62,589 nt of DNA from a virus, in the IMG/VR virus record IMGVR_UViG_3300046167_000817, positions 1 through 62,589 of that record; one strand, given 5' to 3'. Each line of letters begins with the position of its first letter. The stretch's first letter is position 1. The notes beneath the pieces were generated by a model. That model searched no databases. It was given only the letters and a program-made list of their open reading frames with translations, and was not told where the DNA came from. A program made the translations under genes and the position numbers. Positions 50,921 to 59,125 of the stretch are shown piece after piece.

Positions 50921-51158
50921 TGTAATGTTTTAACAGTGCTTCTTGTAAATCATCTGTTAATATAGACTTAAGCTTTTCTATATAGTTAACAGCATCCATA
51001 AGCTCTTCTTGTATGTTTTCAAGCCATTCGTTAATTGACTTACTATCTTCATCAAGTGTAACTTTATATTTATCAAAACCCACATTAGATCTTGATATAA
51101 ACTTTTCTACTACTTTTTGTATGATAGGGTCTCTAAAATCGTATCCTCTTTTACTCAT
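50898..51158 (-). CDS. Small MazG-like/DUF5664-type protein, 86 aa
   Basis: NIQEELMDAVNYIEKLK carries an EExxD-like motif of all-alpha NTP pyrophosphatases and follows a KYKVTLD segment. It might bind or hydrolyse nucleotides, or only share the fold. It lies next to a second MazG-like gene. Confidence 0.6.
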   Translation of the reverse strand: MSKRGYDFRDPIIQKVVEKFISRSNVGFDKYKVTLDEDSKSINEWLENIQEELMDAVNYIEKLKSILTDDLQEALLKHYNEKNKTE

Positions 51159-51903
51159 CTTTTACAAATGTTCCGTTAACCATTTTACCTTTTCTATTTT
51201 TAATTTCTTGATAAGCTTGTTCAATACACTCTTCTATGTTAACACCTAAGTGTTCAGATAAATTAGTTAACACAACAACACAATCCCCAATAGCATCTAT
51301 TGTTTCTTGCTTATCTTCTTTTAATACAGCTTCAGAAAGCTCTCCTGTTTCTTCATACAGCTTCAACAGCTGCGTTTTAATATCCCCATGAGTATATATG
51401 TTTCTTTCTTTAGCCCAGGCTCTTATACGATCAAATATATTTCTTCCATTTGTTTGGAATAAAAATTCTTCATAGTAAGCTTTATTATATATAAAACATT
51501 TTTCATTATTAAACATAGACTTTTTAGCATTTGCTAATATCCATATTCTTGTTTCTTCTGTGTTTTTAAATTCACCCAATGTAGTTTCCCATGTCATGCC
51601 GTCGTTTTCTATTAAGGCATCCTCTAAATGAACACGCGGGCAGGGAAAGGTAGTCGTTTGTTCAGTAATATTAATTTTCATTTCTTTTTTAGTCTTTAAT
51701 AATTTATTATATGGAGTTATATCCACTTTGTACCCAAACTTTTTTTGAAGTTCTCTTTCTTGATCTGATATAAAATCTATATCGTCAGAGCTGAGTAAAA
51801 TTTCATACTCACCTGATTTGTAACCTTGTGTTTTAGTTACGCGTTTTAATAGGTTTGTTGTTACTCCTATTTTTTTTCCAGGAATGTGATATAAGTAATA
51901 CAT
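51151..51903 (-). CDS. GIY-YIG-like plus MazG-like fusion protein, 250 aa
   Basis: The N-terminal 70 residues (YYLYHIPGKKIGVTTNLLKR) resemble a GIY-YIG nuclease core. The C-terminal 95 residues contain KLYEETGELSEAV and ETIDAIGDCVVVLTNL, the EExxE and ExxD motifs of MazG-type pyrophosphatases, which cut NTPs to NMP. It shares its first base with the stop of the TS-family gene, so both are co-translated. It may supply dCMP by removing dCTP. Confidence 0.65.
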   Translation of the reverse strand: MYYLYHIPGKKIGVTTNLLKRVTKTQGYKSGEYEILLSSDDIDFISDQERELQKKFGYKVDITPYNKLLKTKKEMKINITEQTTTFPCPRVHLEDALIENDGMTWETTLGEFKNTEETRIWILANAKKSMFNNEKCFIYNKAYYEEFLFQTNGRNIFDRIRAWAKERNIYTHGDIKTQLLKLYEETGELSEAVLKEDKQETIDAIGDCVVVLTNLSEHLGVNIEECIEQAYQEIKNRKGKMVNGTFVKDE

Positions 51904-52706
51904 TATATTGCTACTTCTGCTTTAATTATGGGGCCAGGCTCATAGTCATGTAATACTAAGTTACCACTTTCATATGTAAAAGAACAATCATCTTTATAAT
52001 TTGTTTGCTCTATATATTTTCCTACTGCGTCAAAATGATTTGTATATATGTGTGCATCAATTATAGACACATCTAATTTATTAGGTAAAGTATTTGTTTC
52101 AGAAGCAACATATAACATAATTTTTGTAAATAAACAAATATCATAAGGTATGCCTAAAAACATGTCACCCGACCTTTGAACTACAAACATATTAAGTTTA
52201 CCTTGGTATACATAAAATTGAAAATACAAGTAACAAGGTGGTAAAGCCATTTGCTCCGTCATTGCAGGATTCCATAAACTTATTACATGACGTCTACTGT
52301 GCCTGTCCGCGTTTATATTATCTATAAGATCTTTTAATTGATCTATATCTTCTCCATTAAAGTTTCTTAATTGATAACCATAAACAGGGCCTAAATCACC
52401 TTCAGGCGTAGCCCAGTTATCCCATATATGAACATCATTATCTTTAAATCTTTGAATATTTGTTTCGCCGCGCATAAACCATTCAAACTCTGTGTCAAAT
52501 ATTTTTTGGCTCATGTGCTTGCCTTTTAATATTGGGAAGTTTTTACCTGTAATTTTAGTTAACCCTAATTTACTTTCAGTAAGAAGTTGTATGCTTAATT
52601 GTTTATGGAACAAAGCTTTTGTACCAACACCAGTTCTATCTTTACGTAGATCTCCGTTTTTTATTATATCAATTAGTAGTTTCCTGTATTGCTCTTCGTA
52701 TATCAT
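51903..52706 (-). CDS. Thymidylate synthase-family enzyme, probable dCMP hydroxymethylase, 267 aa
   Basis: Catalytic Cys158 lies in LPPCYLYF, with the phosphate-binding RRHVISLWNP and the HIYTNH segment intact. The residue that reads Asn in thymidylate synthases (GLPFN in E. coli, N177) is Asp here: GIPYD, D189, the same 31-residue distance from Cys as in T4 gp42 (C148, D179). Asp at this place selects dCMP. Start chosen at the ATG at 52706 because a TTG start at 52721 would lie inside the promoter at 52716-52743. Confidence 0.8.
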   Translation of the reverse strand: MIYEEQYRKLLIDIIKNGDLRKDRTGVGTKALFHKQLSIQLLTESKLGLTKITGKNFPILKGKHMSQKIFDTEFEWFMRGETNIQRFKDNDVHIWDNWATPEGDLGPVYGYQLRNFNGEDIDQLKDLIDNINADRHSRRHVISLWNPAMTEQMALPPCYLYFQFYVYQGKLNMFVVQRSGDMFLGIPYDICLFTKIMLYVASETNTLPNKLDVSIIDAHIYTNHFDAVGKYIEQTNYKDDCSFTYESGNLVLHDYEPGPIIKAEVAI

Positions 52707-52715
52707 TGTTTTTAT

Positions 52716-52743
52716 TATCAATTGGTTTTCGTGTTCAATTCGT
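52716..52743 (-). promoter_or_regulatory. Leftward promoter element before dCMP hydroxymethylase gene
   Basis: ACGA, 7 nt, ACGA, 8 nt, TGATAATAA. Both half-repeats are intact. The TGA is the stop codon of the gene at 52718-52972, whose last codons encode ELNTKTN. Confidence 0.8.
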
Positions 52744-52972
52744 ATTTATTGTAATAATAAACACTTGCTTTATATATTTGTTTTTGTATTTCGCCGGGGC
52801 CATATATATCAGGTGATAAATTTGGTTTTTCTCCTTTTTTATAAGGACCTAAGTTTATACCAACTTTCCACGATTTTCCGTTCTCTACACATACAGGAAA
52901 TATTCTTATATTGTTTTTTACACAATAGTTCCATGCTTTATTTTCAAGACGCGTTGAGCTATAAGTACCCAT
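52718..52972 (-). CDS. Hypothetical protein, 84 aa
   Basis: Start chosen at the ATG giving MGTYSSTRLENKAWNYC; the open frame extends upstream to 53044 but would overlap the primase gene. It appears familiar from marine phages and resembles a small nuclease-like domain only weakly. The C-terminus is encoded by the promoter element. Confidence 0.55.
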   Translation of the reverse strand: MGTYSSTRLENKAWNYCVKNNIRIFPVCVENGKSWKVGINLGPYKKGEKPNLSPDIYGPGEIQKQIYKASVYYYNKYELNTKTN

Positions 52973-53028
52973 GTTGAATTTTGTTTTGCGGTAAAGTATG
53001 AAGACAGGCACATACAAATATAGTAAAT

Positions 53029-54753
53029 CTATACATTTTCCCAAGGTAAAGGGTTATTCAATTCTGCATCTTCTTCTATATGTGGTATATATGAACCGCT
53101 TTTTGGTTCCCAAGTAAAGAAACATTCAGCACCATTTTCACCTAAATTTTGAAACTTTACTTTTAATACTTTTACTTTTGTTGTTTTATTTTCATAATCT
53201 CTATGTACTAATAACCCATGGTAACTCGCGTCATACCATTCACCTCCACCTTTAATATTGTACATAGTAGGCTCTTCAATTTTACCTGAACTATCTTTAT
53301 ACATTTTTGTTGGGTGTGCAACTATAATTACTAAAACATCATATCGTTTTGCAAACTGTTCAATTTTAGTTAAATATTCTAATGTATAAGTATTAACGTC
53401 CATACTATTAGCATCTACGTCTCTAATTTTATTAAAAGGGTCAATAACTAAACACTTAATACCTTTGCGCTTTACAAGCTCTGCACCTTTTCTTAACACA
53501 GCTTCAAGTGATGGCACTTCAAGATCAATAAAATAATAATTTTCATTTATATGATTTGAGACCTCTTTCCACTTATCGCCATCAATATCTTCATGTGAAG
53601 GCATACCTCCCCATATTTTACGCATAATTTTGTGTGCGTGTAAATATGTGGGCGCGTTTTCAGGTGAAGCAAAACCTATTTTCCAATCATGACCTATGTT
53701 ATATCCAATAACCATTTGGTCAACGAAATCACTTTTACCACTACTCGGTATACCAGTAACAGTAATAAACTGACCAGTGTAAGTGCTGAAGATATTATCA
53801 AAGTTATTAATCCCAATCTGAAATCCCGGCTTAAAACCGTTTTTAACAAAGTCTTGTAAGTCATCTTCTAAGTCTTTAAAGGTTGTAACATTCTCTAAGG
53901 GTACAGGAGAAGCTTTTTCAATTATATTAATTAAAGATGTAGGGTCTTCTAATAATACCTCATTAGCATCTTTGTGTTTATCAAAATCAACTGTATAACA
54001 AACCTCTGAGCCTAATCGTCTTATTAATTCTTGTTTTAAAGCTATACCAGCTGCATCATTGTCAACTGCTATAATAATTTTTTCTTTATCAGCAAAGTAA
54101 TCAATACAATTATCTAAGTAGTCTAAATTATTTGTATTAAGGGTAGCACCGTTTGGAACTGATATTACATTAGGAATACCAGCTTCGTGTATAGCACAAA
54201 CATCCATTTCGCCTTCTACTATAACACACCAATTATAACCTATTATACTATTTATATTATAAAATACTTTTTCTGCTCCTTTATATAATTTAAAGTTTTT
54301 TCTTGCGTCTCTATATTTAATATTAATGAGTTGATCACCTATCATGTAGTTGAACTTGATGGTGTTTTCTTTTTTGCCGGTTTGCGGCATGTACTCTAGT
54401 CCTTCTGAAATACTAAGGTCTTGAACAGTTTTTTTCGATATACCTCTTGATTTAAACCACTGTAAAGCTTTGGTTTCTACTGCTTTATGTGTTTCTGTAT
54501 CATAAGAAGGTCTTGCATATTCTCTATCTGTTCCTCCTTTTCGTTGGTAAGTGTGTAGTTGAAATGTCTTGTTGCAGTTATGGCAAGTGCCTAAACCTCT
54601 TTCCCAATCAAGACTTGCACATTTTTTTTTCTTGTTTTCAGGTTTACGCTGGTGAGAGCAAAGAGGACAAACACTCTCTGCTTTACCAACGGGTAGATTA
54701 TATTGATTGAAATTTTCGACAAAAAAACCATTAACCTCTACCGTATTTAACAT
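53029..54753 (-). CDS. Primase-helicase (T7 gp4-type), 574 aa
   Basis: Zinc finger C29, C32, C57, C60. A Toprim-like region contains CVIVEGEMDV and IIAVDNDAAG. Helicase Walker A is GIPSSGKSD near residues 335-342, and Walker B is CLVIDPFN. It makes primers and unwinds DNA at the phage fork. It has its own promoter element at 54802-54829. No DNA polymerase accompanies it in this genome. Confidence 0.9.
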   Translation of the reverse strand: MLNTVEVNGFFVENFNQYNLPVGKAESVCPLCSHQRKPENKKKKCASLDWERGLGTCHNCNKTFQLHTYQRKGGTDREYARPSYDTETHKAVETKALQWFKSRGISKKTVQDLSISEGLEYMPQTGKKENTIKFNYMIGDQLINIKYRDARKNFKLYKGAEKVFYNINSIIGYNWCVIVEGEMDVCAIHEAGIPNVISVPNGATLNTNNLDYLDNCIDYFADKEKIIIAVDNDAAGIALKQELIRRLGSEVCYTVDFDKHKDANEVLLEDPTSLINIIEKASPVPLENVTTFKDLEDDLQDFVKNGFKPGFQIGINNFDNIFSTYTGQFITVTGIPSSGKSDFVDQMVIGYNIGHDWKIGFASPENAPTYLHAHKIMRKIWGGMPSHEDIDGDKWKEVSNHINENYYFIDLEVPSLEAVLRKGAELVKRKGIKCLVIDPFNKIRDVDANSMDVNTYTLEYLTKIEQFAKRYDVLVIIVAHPTKMYKDSSGKIEEPTMYNIKGGGEWYDASYHGLLVHRDYENKTTKVKVLKVKFQNLGENGAECFFTWEPKSGSYIPHIEEDAELNNPLPWENV

Positions 54754-54801
54754 AAACTAAATCTAATTATTATGACTAACATAATTGTTTGTCGGTTGTT
54801 A

Positions 54802-54829
54802 TATCATTGCTGCTTCGTGTTGAACCCGT
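54802..54829 (-). promoter_or_regulatory. Leftward promoter element before primase-helicase
   Basis: ACGG, 7 nt, ACGA, 8 nt, TGATATAA. The SSB-like gene's TAA (54831-54833) ends exactly 27 nt before the TGA, in the same reading phase as the other sites. Confidence 0.75.
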
Positions 54830-54830
54830 A

Positions 54831-55151
54831 TTAAAACGGAAGATCATCATCTGTTGGTGCAGCGGCTGCCTGAGATACAGGCGCGGATTGTGACTGGCCT
54901 TGCTGCTGTGCAGCGGGCATAGCCTCTCCGTCCGTCCAAACGACTTTGATATTACCTAAATAAACTTTAGGTTCTTTCGCTTCTCGTTCTTCTTTCGATT
55001 GGTCTACGGTTACAGAACCGTTATTTCCAAACTGATCCATTTCGTTATTGATTGCAACAACGACTGGAATGTATTTACCTTTTTTACCATTATAGATTTT
55101 ATCCTTTGGTATTTTGGTAACATCTAGGTTTCCTTTTAAAATTCCTGCCAT
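54831..55151 (-). CDS. SSB-like protein with DDDLPF tail, 106 aa
   Basis: A short N-terminal beta-rich part with IPVVVAINNEMDQFGNNG, then a Gln/Ala linker, then the acidic ending TDDDLPF, which is the hallmark tail of single-stranded-DNA-binding proteins used to recruit partners. The OB-fold itself is not recognisable by eye. It lies between recombination and replication genes. Confidence 0.7.
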   Translation of the reverse strand: MAGILKGNLDVTKIPKDKIYNGKKGKYIPVVVAINNEMDQFGNNGSVTVDQSKEEREAKEPKVYLGNIKVVWTDGEAMPAAQQQGQSQSAPVSQAAAAPTDDDLPF

Positions 55152-55152
55152 A

Positions 55153-55884
55153 TTATAATGTTTTGGTTATAAAATATTGGTTAGGGTCAAAGTTCTCTGT
55201 TTCGTAAAACAGTTTATAAGTATCAGCTGCTTCCTTTACTTTACGTTGACCCGATTCGTAAAATTCAGTAGAGCATTCAAAGATACCTGTCTTTAATGTA
55301 TTCTTGTCAATTACTAAAAATAAAAATTCATAACCGAACATAGAGGAGTATATATACGCCTGACTGTCATAGTTATATTTTTTACATCTTGGTTTGAATA
55401 AATTAATATCACTTGTCGTTTTTAAATCAACGATAAGCTTGTCGTCGTGGTTTACAATATCAGCTTTGCATTTCCACCATAAATCCTCTATCTGCATAAT
55501 ATTAGGAACTTCATATTCAATATTCATTCCTGAAATTAATTCACCAAAGTATTTATTCTTTTCTATCTTTTCTACCATGTTCTCAATCTTATCAACTTCA
55601 TGTTGTAATAAACATATTTCACCCTCAGATAATTCTCTATATTTTTTTGTATTCCGCGTGCTCGACTCTATAATTTTAAAATTTTTTAATTTATTAGGTT
55701 CAAGTATTGCGGTATGCACATACCTTCCAATCACGAAATTTACATGATTTGGTGTAGGCTCCCTTAATTTAGTAGGGTCGTTTTGTAATATTTGTATATT
55801 TGAATTACTTAAAAACTCACGGCCAATACCATTATAATATTGGTCGTCGTCTTCAAGCATTTTAAGAATTTTGTGTCTTTGCAT
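55153..55884 (-). CDS. PD-(D/E)XK exonuclease, 243 aa
   Basis: WWKCKADIV and LIVDLKTTSD hold the D...DxK catalytic core of the RecB/YqaJ-type nucleases. NYDSQAYIYSSMFG is the usual helix after it. Probably degrades one strand from DNA ends during recombination, paired with the adjacent annealing candidate and SSB. It is followed 1 nt away by the SSB-like gene. Confidence 0.75.
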   Translation of the reverse strand: MQRHKILKMLEDDDQYYNGIGREFLSNSNIQILQNDPTKLREPTPNHVNFVIGRYVHTAILEPNKLKNFKIIESSTRNTKKYRELSEGEICLLQHEVDKIENMVEKIEKNKYFGELISGMNIEYEVPNIMQIEDLWWKCKADIVNHDDKLIVDLKTTSDINLFKPRCKKYNYDSQAYIYSSMFGYEFLFLVIDKNTLKTGIFECSTEFYESGQRKVKEAADTYKLFYETENFDPNQYFITKTL

Positions 55885-56297
55885 TATAGTGTCATTTTAA
55901 CATGATCCGGCGTTGATTGCCTTGGCTTTTTAAAATCATCTGATTCATCTTCACCAAATGCGCCTAGCGCGTAAAATCCTGTTAATTTAAGGGTAATTCT
56001 TGACATAGCCCTCTTTTCAGCCATTGCAAGAACATAACTTTGTCTGCAATTTTTTTCATTAGCTTCACCATAAGTTTCTAGTTTTCTACTATTCCACTCA
56101 GCAGAAGCTTTTACAGCAGCTGAAACACCCGGAGTATATTCTATACAATCAAATGTAATATCAATATCCGCTTGAGCTTGTATCTTATCAATACCTGCTC
56201 TTGTAATTATAGTCCAACCTTGTGGACTCCTAAAAGTATCTTCTTTATCAAGACCATACTTTTTGTATAACTCATTAAGTAATTCACTTTTTGTCAT
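55884..56297 (-). CDS. Conserved phage protein, candidate annealing protein, 137 aa
   Basis: Contains TIITRAGIDKIQAQADI and later AMAEKRAMSRITLKLTG, the latter reminiscent of Rad52/Erf-type annealing proteins. It is immediately upstream of the exonuclease and SSB, the classic recombination trio. It ends one base into the exonuclease start. Function by context. Confidence 0.5.
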   Translation of the reverse strand: MTKSELLNELYKKYGLDKEDTFRSPQGWTIITRAGIDKIQAQADIDITFDCIEYTPGVSAAVKASAEWNSRKLETYGEANEKNCRQSYVLAMAEKRAMSRITLKLTGFYALGAFGEDESDDFKKPRQSTPDHVKMTL

Positions 56298-56305
56298 GCT
56301 TTATA

Positions 56306-56333
56306 TATCAACTTGTACTCGTGTTCGGCTCGT
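56306..56333 (-). promoter_or_regulatory. Leftward promoter element before the recombination operon
   Basis: Best copy: ACGA, 7 nt, ACGA, 8 nt, TGATATATAA. The sigma factor gene stops exactly 27 nt before the TGA in the shared phase. It would drive 56297 leftwards. Confidence 0.85.
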
Positions 56334-56334
56334 A

Positions 56335-57096
56335 TTAACTTAAATAATCAACGACCTGCTCTGGCTCAACGTTTTTTATTAGTTTGTCGATACCGTCTTT
56401 TTTTATTTGTGATACTCTTACGTAAGATGCTGAACCTTTTATACCCAGCTTTTCTGATATTTCTTTTGCGCTTAGTTTTTCGCAATCTAAACCATAACTC
56501 ATTCGCAGTACGTTGTACTCTGTTTCTGTTAAATATAATCTCATTAACCCCATTAAGTATTGATTTAAAATATTTATGTTGTACGTAGTAGAGTTGTCTG
56601 GAATTTGTAATAAAATATTTGCGTCTGTAGAAGTGTTGACGTCTAGACTTACAAAGATACTGTCGAAAAATACTTTTACCATTTCTTTGTTGCTGCTGTT
56701 CTTCCTGATTTCGTTTAACCTGTGCTCCGGTATCCTCATACTTCCCCTGTTTATATCGATCGCTCTTCTTATTGAACCTTTTATTCTTTTCTTCAAAAAA
56801 CCTTTTACCATAAGTGGTTCTTCTCCCGGTTTCGCTGTCCCATAAACCTTGTCCCAGTCTATTCTGTCTACGGCGTTTATCAAACCTATTGTGCCTTCCT
56901 GTATTAGATCTAGTATCGACATCACTCCCGACGCTTGGTACGTTAGTACAAACTTCCATGCTACCGCTTCGACTAGAGGTCTTGCGCATTCTATTAAATC
57001 TTCTCGTGATGTTTCGGAGTTGCAACATTCTTCAAATAACCTTTCTGTTAACTGTTCTTTGTAACGTATGTAGTTTTTTACACTGTAATGTTTCAT
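56335..57096 (-). CDS. Phage sigma factor (sigma70-like), 253 aa
   Basis: Directs RNA polymerase to chosen promoters. Region 2 has LVEAVAWKFV and ILDLIQEGTIGLINAVDRID (residues about 40-80). A short region 3 has GSIRRAIDINRGSMRIPEHR. Region 4 has LTETEYNVLRMSYGLD and LSAKEISEKLG with a recognition helix near SYVRVSQIKKDG. No RNA polymerase is encoded here, so it must redirect the host enzyme. It is itself read from the leftward arm. It overlaps the upstream gene by 65 nt. Confidence 0.85.
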   Translation of the reverse strand: MKHYSVKNYIRYKEQLTERLFEECCNSETSREDLIECARPLVEAVAWKFVLTYQASGVMSILDLIQEGTIGLINAVDRIDWDKVYGTAKPGEEPLMVKGFLKKRIKGSIRRAIDINRGSMRIPEHRLNEIRKNSSNKEMVKVFFDSIFVSLDVNTSTDANILLQIPDNSTTYNINILNQYLMGLMRLYLTETEYNVLRMSYGLDCEKLSAKEISEKLGIKGSASYVRVSQIKKDGIDKLIKNVEPEQVVDYLS

Positions 57097-57706
57097 CGTT
57101 TAATCTTTGCTTCTCTTCTTTTAAAGAGCTACTCATATTCCTAAATATGGTGCGGGTGGTTACTTGAAGTTGAGCAGCTAAGGATTTAACTGTGATTTTT
57201 TTACTTACGTCGTGCATGTATAGCATTGCTTCATACATATCGCTTTCACTTGCTTTCTTTCCTCGTCCTAATACTTTACCAACAAGCTTTAGCTTTTCAA
57301 TACGATCAAGTCTACAACTATCTTTAAATATAATTTTCCTTAATCTATTCTTAGGAGGCTTATCCAATTCCTGCAACCACAAACTTTCAACCATGTTTAC
57401 TAATCTGTTCTCGTCTATTACGAATGTAATAAATCCATTTGACTTGTTTGTAATGTGCTTTCCTAATTTTAAAAACATAGCTTTGGTTATGTGATCATTT
57501 AAATACCACAATACTAATAGATGCCACTTCAAAGATTTAAAAGAAGTTATCTTAGCTTTACTTCTAAACAACTCATAACACTCGTGAGTTCCAGTAGTAT
57601 AGAGCTTATAATCTTTCGTTTCTTCATCTGGCATATCAAATATAGGATCGCGCCTATAAACTATTCTGTGTTTATTTAAATAATCAAGGTTTCTTTCGTG
57701 CGACAT
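57032..57706 (-). CDS. HTH-containing protein, 224 aa
   Basis: The C-terminal segment ITVKSLAAQLQVTTRTIFRN reads as a helix-turn-helix. The N-terminal part is basic with aromatic clusters and no known fold. It overlaps the sigma gene and may work with it in transcription control or act as a replication protein. Confidence 0.6.
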   Translation of the reverse strand: MSHERNLDYLNKHRIVYRRDPIFDMPDEETKDYKLYTTGTHECYELFRSKAKITSFKSLKWHLLVLWYLNDHITKAMFLKLGKHITNKSNGFITFVIDENRLVNMVESLWLQELDKPPKNRLRKIIFKDSCRLDRIEKLKLVGKVLGRGKKASESDMYEAMLYMHDVSKKITVKSLAAQLQVTTRTIFRNMSSSLKEEKQRLNDETLQCKKLHTLQRTVNRKVI

Positions 57707-57734
57707 TTGCGTGCTACTATATTAATTATTGTAC

Positions 57735-57745
57735 CTATTGTCACG
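57735..57745. promoter_or_regulatory. CTATTGTCACG element
   Basis: One of five occurrences (24, 1136, 57735, 58641, 62462) of CTAYTGTCRYG. Here it lies 29 nt upstream of the HTH gene start and could be a control site. Meaning unknown. Confidence 0.3.
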
Positions 57746-57974
57746 TTATTAATATTCTATAATAACGCTGATATTTTCTTAAAAACCACAATTTATTTTT
57801 GATTTCATCAATTATTTCATTCGCGTCAGCATCCGGCATTTTATCCAGATTAAATGTTATACAGCTAATTTCATCATGCAGTTCCCATACGCGAGATCCT
57901 ACATACGCTCTGTGCTTTGCCTTTCGTTTATTGAAAAGCATTGCAACAGGCGAGGGTGTAAAGTTAATCTTCAT
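57741..57974 (-). CDS. Hypothetical protein, 77 aa
   Basis: Starts MKINFTPSPVAMLFNKRKA and is helical afterwards. It overlaps the upstream gene by 11 nt. No family recognised. Confidence 0.5.
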   Translation of the reverse strand: MKINFTPSPVAMLFNKRKAKHRAYVGSRVWELHDEISCITFNLDKMPDADANEIIDEIKNKLWFLRKYQRYYRILIT

Positions 57975-58401
57975 TTACTTTAATATTACTTAAGTTTAAC
58001 TTAGCTTTCTTTTCAGCGTCATGACGAGATTCATCACAAGCGTAATCCCATACTTCTTCGCATATATCTTCGGCTGTACCACCGTTATTAAGCTCATCGG
58101 CAAACCATGTATGAATAGCTACTTTGTAGCCCCCTTTAATATCTGACTCTACTTCGTCCCAAAGATCTTGGGGATCATTAGTCATATTACCAATGTAAGT
58201 GCACTTAGACGTATTGTTTGTAGCATAGTGCAAGAGTGTACCATCCATTGTCTCTTCTGTTATATAAATTGCCCAGCCCGTAAGCTTGCCGCTGTATATA
58301 TCATCTGTTACAATTACCTCAGTACCAAAGTAATCTTCAATTGCTTTCACATAATCGTGAGGCGTAGGTAATTCGTGTATTGGTGTATCTGCGTAACTCA
58401 T
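57964..58401 (-). CDS. Hypothetical acidic protein, 145 aa
   Basis: Acidic soluble protein with IYITEETMDGTLLHYATNN and a helix-rich C-terminus. It overlaps the upstream 61-aa gene by 4 nt. Function unknown. Confidence 0.6.
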   Translation of the reverse strand: MSYADTPIHELPTPHDYVKAIEDYFGTEVIVTDDIYSGKLTGWAIYITEETMDGTLLHYATNNTSKCTYIGNMTNDPQDLWDEVESDIKGGYKVAIHTWFADELNNGGTAEDICEEVWDYACDESRHDAEKKAKLNLSNIKVNED

Positions 58402-58583
58402 AATTCTATTTCAGTTACAGGTTTAAGCGCGTCAGTCTCATTAATGTAATTTAATACATACTTAGCACAATAGTTTTTTTGAAACATATCGAGCTTGTCA
58501 AACTTCTTATCGAAGTGTTTTTCAGCTACTATATTAAGTAGCGCGTCTGTAAGCATACTGCTTGAATTTTTACTTTTTTTCAT
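58398..58583 (-). CDS. Hypothetical protein, 61 aa
   Basis: Basic N-terminus, helical body (AEKHFDKKFDKLDMFQK). First gene after the promoter element at 58606. Confidence 0.55.
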   Translation of the reverse strand: MKKSKNSSSMLTDALLNIVAEKHFDKKFDKLDMFQKNYCAKYVLNYINETDALKPVTEIEL

Positions 58584-58605
58584 ATTTTACTTTATTTGTA
58601 TATAA

Positions 58606-58633
58606 TATCATTCGGTATCCGTGTTGGGTCCGT
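58606..58633 (-). promoter_or_regulatory. Leftward promoter element before the sigma operon
   Basis: ACGG, 7 nt, ACGG, 8 nt, TGATATTATA. Drives the run 58583 to 56335, including the sigma gene. Here the upstream gene is not in the common phase. A CTATTGTCGTG element adjoins it at 58641. Confidence 0.75.
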
Positions 58634-58656
58634 TAGCATACTATTGTCGTGTGACA

Positions 58657-58830
58657 TTAAAACCTTAAACTACCACCGATTTCAGTGTATAGTGCAATGC
58701 GGTGTGGTATAACTATAGCGTTGTTACACCCTCCACAACATTCTCCTTCTTCCTTAACCGGAAAAGGATTATGGCCTCTACCCTGAAATGAGTGATGGCA
58801 GATAACGCATTCTCGCGTATCATTTTCCAT
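58657..58830 (-). CDS. Small zinc-binding protein, 57 aa
   Basis: Contains ECVICHHSF and GECCGGCNNAIVIPHRI: paired cysteines (CxxC and CCxxC) able to hold zinc. A recurring phage and bacterial miniprotein. It overlaps the upstream gene by 11 nt. Confidence 0.65.
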   Translation of the reverse strand: MENDTRECVICHHSFQGRGHNPFPVKEEGECCGGCNNAIVIPHRIALYTEIGGSLRF

Positions 58831-59125
58831 ACTTATTTTTAAGATAGTGTTCGTAAATAGTTTTGCTAATCTGTACTAGTGAAGTGTAGATTACAGCACG
58901 AATATACTTATTTTGGTGGAACTTATCAAGTAAATCTAACTTTTCGTTAATAAGTGTAGTTTCATCGTGATGTAATTTTGTGTGAATTAGATCAACCAAC
59001 TCATAAATTGTCATAGTATAACCAGCTCTTTCTTCTCTAAAGTACTCGTCTTTAAAAAATTCAGCAGCTATATTGTCGATTTCATCTAACTCGTCTTTAG
59101 TAAACCCAAAGTCTTCTGCTTTCAC
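58820..59125 (-). CDS. Hypothetical helical protein, 101 aa
   Basis: Acidic N-terminal helix (FTKDELDEIDNIAAEFFKDE) and a long C-terminal helix. It overlaps both neighbours. Function unknown. Confidence 0.55.
   Translation of the reverse strand: MKAEDFGFTKDELDEIDNIAAEFFKDEYFREERAGYTMTIYELVDLIHTKLHHDETTLINEKLDLLDKFHQNKYIRAVIYTSLVQISKTIYEHYLKNKYGK

Noticed and set aside
51903-52721. TTG start for the dCMP hydroxymethylase gene
   Set aside because: It would lie inside the promoter element; the ATG at 52706 fits family length.
56366-57028. 220-aa minus-strand frame inside the sigma factor gene
   Set aside because: Arg/Asn-rich shadow of the sigma frame; the sigma frame has all expected domain motifs.
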